From: an uncultured Alistipes sp.
Lineage (GTDB): Bacteria; Bacteroidota; Bacteroidia; Bacteroidales; Rikenellaceae
DNA length: 5,661 nucleotides
NCBI GenBank assembly: GCA_900769745.1
Contig: CAAGHX010000097.1
Location: forward strand, 1 to 5,661
Reading direction: 5' to 3'
Shown piece by piece: positions 1 through 5,661 of the stretch (the first letter of the stretch is position 1; the number at the start of each line of letters is the position of its first letter). The notes beneath the pieces are model-generated. The model saw only the letters and a list, made by a program, of their open reading frames with translations, did not search any database and was not told the DNA's origin. The position numbers and the translations under genes are program-made.

Positions 1-1
1 C

Positions 2-550
2 ATTGAGTTGGCAGAGTCTTTTTATCCGTGTCTTTCAATTTTTGAAGTTTCATTACGAAATGCTCTGAGCCGAGAGTTACAAACTATGACAGGTCGTGAG
101 GATTGGTATGCTATATTCTCTAATACTCCAGGTCTCACAAACCTCAATCGCTACATAACTCAAGCTAGTAAACAAATTACGGGTAGGCACGAAATTATTA
201 CCCCATCAAAGATCGTAGCTGAACTTACATTGGGATTTTGGGTATCCCTACTAAATAGCGAATATGAAAAGATTTTATGGAAACATATTCGTCGAGCATT
301 TCCATACATGCCGAAGTCTGAGCGTAAGCGTAAAAATGTTTCTGCTCCATTAAATATGATTCGTGCTTTCAGAAATCGAGTTTTTCACAACGAGTCAATA
401 TGTTGGAATTTAGAGAGAGTTACAGCTATTCATCAAGAAATTATTACTGTTATGGGATGGATTAATGATGGATTGCCCAAATGGATTGAGGGTCTTGATA
501 GATTTGAGCATACTAAACAAAATATTATTAACAAAATGAATTGGGACTAA
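2..550 (+). CDS. Abi-like (Abi_2 / AbiD-AbiF-type) HEPN-domain protein, 5'-truncated by the window edge
   Basis: This is the C-terminal portion of an Abi family protein, probably a cytoplasmic HEPN ribonuclease of the abortive-infection or toxin type. Counting the TTG at position 8 as residue 1, three family blocks are visible: an opening block FYPCLSIFEVSLRNAL (5-20), a middle block AELTLGFWVSLL (71-82), and the HEPN signature R122-N-R-V-F-H127 followed by NE (bases 371-394). The R-x4-H pair is the expected catalytic motif and is intact. No signal peptide or membrane segment is seen. The TTG is very unlikely to be the start: the frame is open to the edge and reads I-E-L before AESFYP, which continues the usual family pattern, so perhaps 30-50 N-terminal residues are missing (an estimate from memory of the family). 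The stop is TAA at 548-550, just before a strong hairpin terminator. The gene is AT-rich, most clearly in its 3' third, and by eye AT-richer than the neighbouring helicase gene. In lactococci, Abi proteins of this family stop phage growth at the cost of the cell; whether this one does is inference. Family assignment is fairly sure; substrate and trigger are unknown. Confidence 0.87.
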   Translation: MELAESFYPCLSIFEVSLRNALSRELQTMTGREDWYAIFSNTPGLTNLNRYITQASKQITGRHEIITPSKIVAELTLGFWVSLLNSEYEKILWKHIRRAFPYMPKSERKRKNVSAPLNMIRAFRNRVFHNESICWNLERVTAIHQEIITVMGWINDGLPKWIEGLDRFEHTKQNIINKMNWD

Positions 551-558
551 ATACAATT

Positions 559-597
559 AAAACCGACAGGAGTACATTTGAGATCCTGTCGGTTTTT
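559..597. terminator. Bidirectional Rho-independent terminator between convergent genes
   Basis: A perfect 13-bp inverted repeat pairs 559-571 (AAAACCGACAGGA) with 584-596 (TCCTGTCGGTTTT), leaving a 12-base loop at 572-583. On the + strand the stem ends in a TTTTTGTT run, a good U-tract for the Abi-like gene, which stops 8 bases before the stem. On the - strand the stem starts about 2 bases after the helicase stop codon (599-601) and ends in TTTTAATTGTATTT. One hairpin can therefore terminate both transcripts. It fills almost all of the 48-base gap between the two genes, leaving no room for another gene or promoter. Confidence 0.92.
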
Positions 598-598
598 G

Positions 599-3500
599 TT
601 ATATCTTAATTCCTTTACTCGGCGGAGAAACACGGCCAATTATAATTCGATCAGAAGTTATTCTCTCTATTGGCTGCAATCTATTAGCAGGATTGGCATC
701 TTGCATAAAGGAAGATGATACATCAACACTAGGTGAGGTATTAGCATCATTTTTTACAACCTCTTCACCATCCTTATCCTCCGAGATTGGTTTAAGCGAT
801 TGTTGTATCTGCCTATCCAACTCCCTGAGTTGAGATTTTAACTCATTCAGTTCATCCTCTTTGCGCCAAGTGCTATCAATCACCTGTCGCAAGGTTGGAA
901 TATCCGCTAGCAGCACCTCTCGCTCGCGTTGTTGCCTCTCCAAGGTCGGTTCTATTGTCGCCAGCGCATTTATGGGATTCATAGCCGCAAGACGAGGATC
1001 CGATGCTATGTTGCCATAATTATACTGATATAGATAGTTTCCTTCACCTCTTACATAGAAACGGTTTTGCACCATCTCGAACCCATCTTTCATCGTAGCT
1101 TCACTTTTGACGACAACATCGAATCCATATATAGAACCAATCGGCTCCGAGTATCCTTCCGTGCGTGCTGTTTGCGATATATGATTAAGTTGTTTGCCTA
1201 TGAGTTTCATATCAGCCGTATCAATATCATTCAGGCGTAAAGTATTACGATATGAGCCATCATCATTATACTCCACACGAGCCTTGAAAGCCTCTAAATC
1301 CTTACATATTCTTTTGATGATGTCTTCTCTATGTGCTATATCTTGCTCAATGCGCTCCAACTTATAACGGCTCGAAGACTTACTACGCATAAAAGCCTGC
1401 CGCTCACTCTCCAGTGCCGTAACCTTCTTCTCGAGGCGTGCTTTTTCCAAAAGTTCCGTTTTGCCTGATAATATTGCGACATATTCTGCCATATTTGTTC
1501 CGCTCTTCTCATCCATAGCACCCTCATCAATTGTTCGGCAACCCATATTGTTGGTCTTCAGTTGTCGAATAAAGAGTTGCTTGTTATGAAGCAGTCCAAA
1601 TTTATAAGCGTCCAACGAACGCTCTACGGCATAAAGAATCACATCTACCTTATTGTCAGCATATAGTTTCGCCACACGGTTACCTGTGCGTATGGCACGC
1701 CCATCTCGTTGCTCCAAGGCACTTGGTGTCCACGGCGTGTCAAGATGGTGTATAGCCACACACCTTTGTTGTGCATTCACACCCGTGCCAAAGGTCTCCG
1801 TAGAACCAAACATAACACGTATGATACCATCGTTCGCTGCTGCAATCATAGCATTGCGAGCTTTTTCTGTTGTCGCCTCTTGTATGAATCGTATCTCTGA
1901 CGCAGGTATGCCGTGCTGCTCCACAAGCTTACGCTTTATTTCGGAGTATATGTTCCAATCTGCTCCGCTTTTATATGTACCCAAGTCTGAGAATACAAAC
2001 TGTGTAGCACGATGTTCATCGTAGCGATAGTAGTAGTTGGCAATCATACGAGCACAGTGGCTCGCCTTGTTATCTATGTGGTCTCCATATAATGATGAAT
2101 CTACCATACGCATATCAAGCGACATCTTACGAGCATAGTCCGTTGCTATGAGCATCTTGGCCATCTCCTCACGCTCGGAGAGTGGAGCTCGGTGCAGGAG
2201 TGTAGCATCTCCCGACTTGGCAAACTGCACCAGTCGTTCGATAAACTGTACCTGATCAGGTGTAGGTGGTATATTATGAAGAATCTCATTCTTCACGGGG
2301 CGGTCTATGCCAATATCCTCCGCCGTGCGGAAATCTGTTATCTCGGCATAGAATTGCGCTAACTCTGGCACTTTGATAAAATAACGAAATCGCTCCTTCT
2401 GCACAATCTCATTTGTCACTGAGAACTCATAGTCTATAGACTTCTTGGCGAAGATAGCTGCCCACGCATCAAATGAGCGTATGTTCTGCCGCTCCAATTC
2501 ACGTGGTCGCAGGTACTTAAATAACAAGTACAGCTCCGTAAGAGAGTTGCTTATTGTAGTTCCCGAGAGAAATGTTGCTCCAAGGTCACGTCCCATACGC
2601 TGCTGTATGGTGCGTAGAGCGAAGAGCATATTCAGAGCTCGTTGTGACCCTTCAGGATTACCCAGTCCTGCCACACGATTGTGGCGTGTATTGAAGGTTA
2701 GATTCTTAAATTTATGCGATTCATCTACATATATGTGGTCTATACCCATCTGCTGAAAGTCCACCATATCATCCTTGCGATTCTCAATAGCGAGAGTGAT
2801 GGTCTTGAGCTTCGCCTCAAGATTTGCTTTACGCTTCAAGCAACCTTTCATCATTGCTCTCGATACATTCCTACCTTCACGGCGTAGTACCTCCAAGTTC
2901 TCATCCACACAATCCAGCTCAGCCTGTAATATCTCCTGCTGTATCTCGGGTGACTGAGGTATCATACCGAATTGCTCGTGCGTGAGTATCACGGCATCCC
3001 AATCATTATTCTTGATAAGGTTGAATATACGTTGCCTATTCTTGGGTGTGAAGTCCTCCTTGCCGGGGTATAATACACGTGCCATAGGATATGCCGTACA
3101 GAAGGTGCGGGCTATCTCGTGTATGTTGGCTTTAAGTCCAATAATAAGAGGCTTGTTTGCCAAACCAAGGCGTTTCTTCTCGTAGGCTCCACAGCACATA
3201 ATAAGGGTCTTGCCACCTCCCACCTCATGGTCACATATGCCTCCACCTAACAACTTATCCATCCATATAGCATCCTTCTGACTAGGATAGAGGTCTTCAA
3301 TGCCTAACCCTTTAAGGTCAAGGTCAGGGAATGTCTGGTGCGAGCCATCATAGCGTGGGCGTGCATAACAGTTAAAGGTTCTATTATACAACTCTGTTAG
3401 GCGATCCTTAAAGTCTGGTGACTGCTCACGAAGCCAATCCGAGAAAGCATTTCGCATCTCATCAATCTTGCTATTAGCAAGCTGTATAGCCTCACCATCT

Positions 3501-5661
3501 CTAACCTTTATCTCTTTACCATCACGCTCTATGGTTTTGGTGATGTCGGGAGAGGTGTTCTGCAACGCGTGCTTTAAAAGATGTAGTCCATTATATCGGC
3601 GGCTCTGCCCTTGTACAGCATATTGGTCGAGAATCCTAATATTCAGTGGTGATGCCTGCACACTGAACTCATCAAGGTTGGGCGCAAAATTAATACTCAC
3701 ATTCGTATCAAAGAGATGTGATGCAAACTGCTCATATATACCTTTGGGTATCCATCTCTCGCCGAGGTTAAAATCCAAATCATCAAAGGCAATAGGCTTG
3801 GGTGTGACTTCACGCAATGCCTCCAATGACTCCTTCGCCTCAGTGTGCTTAGGATACTTGGCGAGAAATGCCTCCACCTTATCGGCCTTCTCAATAACAT
3901 TTCCTGCAAGAAACTTATCCGCTACCTCATAGCCATCAATCATCGGATTGTAGTATATGCGCCCTTTAAGTTGTTCGAGTATGGACTCTCTCGGAGAGGA
4001 TACCAATGATGCCATATAATCAATATCAACTGTCGCCGTGCGATTAAGACTTGCCACCAACGCCTCGGCGGCACTCTCTGCGTGAGTAACCTCATTGGGA
4101 TTAAATGCTACGGGGTGGTCGAAAATATCCGCCTTACGGGCTTTGCCATCGAAGTATCGCTCCAAAGATAGTATCTCTGTACCTTGCGCATCAATTTTAA
4201 TAAAGTCAAGGTTGCGCTTATCGTTAAGCAATCCAAAACGCTCCACATACGAGTCATACAGCGTATTTAGCATCTTCCGTAATGCTGGATTCTCGTGCAA
4301 AGTCTGCGCCTCATTGCTATATAGATGAAAGTATGTATCTCGCATCTCTATATATAGCGAAGTCTTTGCTCTCTGCGTAGCAGATAATGCCAACGGCTGA
4401 AACATAGGACTAGAGTCTATGTCTCGTAATACTCCGATACGGTTATCCTCGTCTTGAACCATTGAGCCATCACGATAGTGTGATAGCATATCACCCGTAA
4501 ATGGTCGAGGAGTTAATACCTCTTCATTTTGTTGTGGTGGCATACTTATGCGTGATACGCTCGACTTATTTAGAGAAGGTGCTACCGTATCTCTGCGATG
4601 TAGCTGCTCCAATGTCTGCTGCCGCAACTCCTTACGACGCTCAGGCGATAACTCCATCATAGCCTCATAGAAGCCATTAATAGGTGGATTATTCTCCCAA
4701 TTTATGGCAGAGTAGGTATTATCATCTTCGTCATTCTGTGATGGACTCGGTTCTGTGTCGTTCATCGGAGGCTCTGCAACAACCGATTTGGATTTAGGCA
4801 TGGCAGGGACTATGTTCTTGGTACTCGTTGTTTGTATAGACTTTACCTGCTTTTGTTTTGTCTTTGCAGAACGCTTTGGCGCTTTACTCTTTACCTCACC
4901 AAACAAAGATTGCTGCATGGCCACCCTCCGTGATATGCGTCTGCGATTAGGGAGTATGCCTAGCTGCGCCTGCTCTCGCTCCTCAGCACTAAATCCAAAA
5001 AGGTCGTATAATGTAGGTTGTGGAGTCTGTGGGCTACTAATCTGATCCGATTCTTGTGACTTACGCACTGGCGCGGCATCAAACAGCGATGTCATAAATC
5101 TATCTTGGGATGTAGCTGAAGGCAATGCTTGTTCATTAGACTTATTAGGCTTCTCTACCGTAGTGAGATCCTCAGGCTCGGGTGGTCGCTCATTCCATAG
5201 TTTTTGTTCTTGACCATTAGCCCATAAGCCGAAATCCAGAATATCTTTTTCAGTAGGTTCTGAAGTGATAGTTTGTTCCTCTACAACCTCTGCATCCTCA
5301 ATGGCTGTTATCTCCACCGTGTCAGTATCGACAATGCAGCCTTCACTATGCAACTCTTCTGCTACCTGCTCAGTTGGTTTCTCGATGCGTTGCTCCACAT
5401 CAGGATGTTGCACGCGAACATCGTGGAGAATATCATCCAGAATATCTCCTACAAGGCGAGGCTCTGATGATATCTCTTGAGGTGGGCGTACACGCTGATG
5501 GTGCTCTGCAATATCCTCCGCAGCATTGGATATATAATAGTCCAAATTAAAGTGGTGAGAAAAATCCTCGCCAAGCATCCTTCGTAATTCTGCCGAGATA
5601 GCATCAACACCACCATCGTGAGTAAATATCATCGCCGGCTTACCATAAGGGTCTGTACCAA
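599..5661 (-). CDS. Giant SNF2-type helicase of the mobile-element methylase-helicase family (BmhA/DarB-like), N-terminus outside the window
   Basis: This is a cytoplasmic, ATP-dependent DNA translocase of superfamily 2. Numbering starts from the ATG at 5632-5630. Residues 1-90 are the end of an upstream domain. Residues 90-410 are a low-complexity linker, acidic near 106-130 and basic at 248-284. Blocks typical of the family follow: YIEMRD (427), KADIF (500-504), DYMASL (near 540), FLAGNV (574-579) and RWIP (W627). The helicase core has YPSQ (782-785), Walker A with GGGKT (805-809), Walker B DESH (970-973), motif III SGT (1023-1025), motif V GTGVN (1282-1286) and motif [13 protein letters not shown] (1308-1318). 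All key residues are present. A coiled coil (about 1393-1452), a conserved C-terminal domain (from about 1499) and a second charged helix (1564-1608) close the protein. The ATG at 5632 is not the likely start: upstream codons stay open to the edge, reading GTDPYGKPA, and no clear ribosome-binding site is seen. Relatives usually begin with an N6-adenine DNA methyltransferase; no NPPY/F motif lies in this part, so that activity is inferred only. Relatives sit on conjugative transposons, plasmids and phages, and DarB of phage P1 shields DNA from type I restriction. A similar protective role, or a role in transfer, is plausible but unproven. Confidence 0.95.
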   Translation of the reverse strand, partial: GTDPYGKPAMIFTHDGGVDAISAELRRMLGEDFSHHFNLDYYISNAAEDIAEHHQRVRPPQEISSEPRLVGDILDDILHDVRVQHPDVEQRIEKPTEQVAEELHSEGCIVDTDTVEITAIEDAEVVEEQTITSEPTEKDILDFGLWANGQEQKLWNERPPEPEDLTTVEKPNKSNEQALPSATSQDRFMTSLFDAAPVRKSQESDQISSPQTPQPTLYDLFGFSAEEREQAQLGILPNRRRISRRVAMQQSLFGEVKSKAPKRSAKTKQKQVKSIQTTSTKNIVPAMPKSKSVVAEPPMNDTEPSPSQNDEDDNTYSAINWENNPPINGFYEAMMELSPERRKELRQQTLEQLHRRDTVAPSLNKSSVSRISMPPQQNEEVLTPRPFTGDMLSHYRDGSMVQDEDNRIGVLRDIDSSPMFQPLALSATQRAKTSLYIEMRDTYFHLYSNEAQTLHENPALRKMLNTLYDSYVERFGLLNDKRNLDFIKIDAQGTEILSLERYFDGKARKADIFDHPVAFNPNEVTHAESAAEALVASLNRTATVDIDYMASLVSSPRESILEQLKGRIYYNPMIDGYEVADKFLAGNVIEKADKVEAFLAKYPKHTEAKESLEALREVTPKPIAFDDLDFNLGERWIPKGIYEQFASHLFDTNVSINFAPNLDEFSVQASPLNIRILDQYAVQGQSRRYNGLHLLKHALQNTSPDITKTIERDGKEIKVRDGEAIQLANSKIDEMRNAFSDWLREQSPDFKDRLTELYNRTFNCYARPRYDGSHQTFPDLDLKGLGIEDLYPSQKDAIWMDKLLGGGICDHEVGGGKTLIMCCGAYEKKRLGLANKPLIIGLKANIHEIARTFCTAYPMARVLYPGKEDFTPKNRQRIFNLIKNNDWDAVILTHEQFGMIPQSPEIQQEILQAELDCVDENLEVLRREGRNVSRAMMKGCLKRKANLEAKLKTITLAIENRKDDMVDFQQMGIDHIYVDESHKFKNLTFNTRHNRVAGLGNPEGSQRALNMLFALRTIQQRMGRDLGATFLSGTTISNSLTELYLLFKYLRPRELERQNIRSFDAWAAIFAKKSIDYEFSVTNEIVQKERFRYFIKVPELAQFYAEITDFRTAEDIGIDRPVKNEILHNIPPTPDQVQFIERLVQFAKSGDATLLHRAPLSEREEMAKMLIATDYARKMSLDMRMVDSSLYGDHIDNKASHCARMIANYYYRYDEHRATQFVFSDLGTYKSGADWNIYSEIKRKLVEQHGIPASEIRFIQEATTEKARNAMIAAANDGIIRVMFGSTETFGTGVNAQQRCVAIHHLDTPWTPSALEQRDGRAIRTGNRVAKLYADNKVDVILYAVERSLDAYKFGLLHNKQLFIRQLKTNNMGCRTIDEGAMDEKSGTNMAEYVAILSGKTELLEKARLEKKVTALESERQAFMRSKSSSRYKLERIEQDIAHREDIIKRICKDLEAFKARVEYNDDGSYRNTLRLNDIDTADMKLIGKQLNHISQTARTEGYSEPIGSIYGFDVVVKSEATMKDGFEMVQNRFYVRGEGNYLYQYNYGNIASDPRLAAMNPINALATIEPTLERQQREREVLLADIPTLRQVIDSTWRKEDELNELKSQLRELDRQIQQSLKPISEDKDGEEVVKNDANTSPSVDVSSSFMQDANPANRLQPIERITSDRIIIGRVSPPSKGIKI

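Noticed and set aside
8..10. TTG as the start codon of the Abi-like gene
   Set aside because: The frame is open to the window edge, and the preceding I-E-L codons continue the expected family sequence, so the TTG is most likely an internal leucine codon.
1653..2024. 123-codon open frame on the + strand opposite helicase motifs V and VI
   Set aside because: It is the antisense of strongly constrained helicase motifs. The Cys-rich composition and the lack of any family resemblance make a real gene unlikely.
3468..3932. 154-codon open frame on the + strand inside the helicase gene
   Set aside because: It lies wholly antisense to well-conserved helicase-family blocks, and its product is Ser/Cys/Leu-rich with no recognisable domain, typical of a shadow frame.
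4670..4710. NPP tripeptide (ENNPPING) in the helicase protein as a possible methyltransferase catalytic motif
   Set aside because: The catalytic motif needs an aromatic residue after NPP (NPPY or NPPF). Here it is followed by isoleucine, lies in the low-complexity linker, and has no S-adenosylmethionine-binding motif nearby.
5630..5632. ATG as the true start of the giant helicase
   Set aside because: The frame stays open for another nine full codons to the edge (reading GTDPYGKPA), there is no convincing ribosome-binding site, and the sequence just after it does not look like a protein N-terminus.

Overview
The window holds two convergent genes, both cut by the window edges, and one shared terminator between them. 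I see no rRNA, tRNA, CRISPR array, insertion sequence or attachment site. It looks like accessory DNA from a mobile element (integrative conjugative element, conjugative transposon or large plasmid). The host is probably a Bacteroidales-type gut or oral bacterium. That host call is inferred from the giant helicase family and moderate GC content, not from any marker gene.

Left end (2-550, + strand): the 3' part of an Abi-like (Abi_2/AbiD/AbiF-type) protein. It has an intact HEPN ribonuclease signature (R-x4-H), which suggests a toxin-like or abortive-infection RNase. The true start lies upstream of the window. The gap to the next gene (551-598) is only 48 bases and is nearly filled by a 13-bp perfect hairpin with U-tracts on both strands, a bidirectional terminator.

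Right part (599-5661, - strand): one reading frame of at least 1686 codons, about 90% of the window. It carries a complete SNF2-type superfamily 2 helicase core and the conserved flanking blocks of the very large methylase-helicase proteins of conjugative elements and phages (BmhA-like, related in layout to phage P1 DarB). The frame is open to the right edge, so the N-terminal part, where such proteins usually carry an adenine-N6 DNA methyltransferase, is outside the window. No methyltransferase NPPY/F motif is visible here.

Taken together, a putative element-protection or anti-restriction DNA translocase lies next to a putative RNA-cleaving defence protein. They are transcribed toward each other and terminate independently, so they are not an operon. 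Any functional link is a matter of shared residence on the same element.
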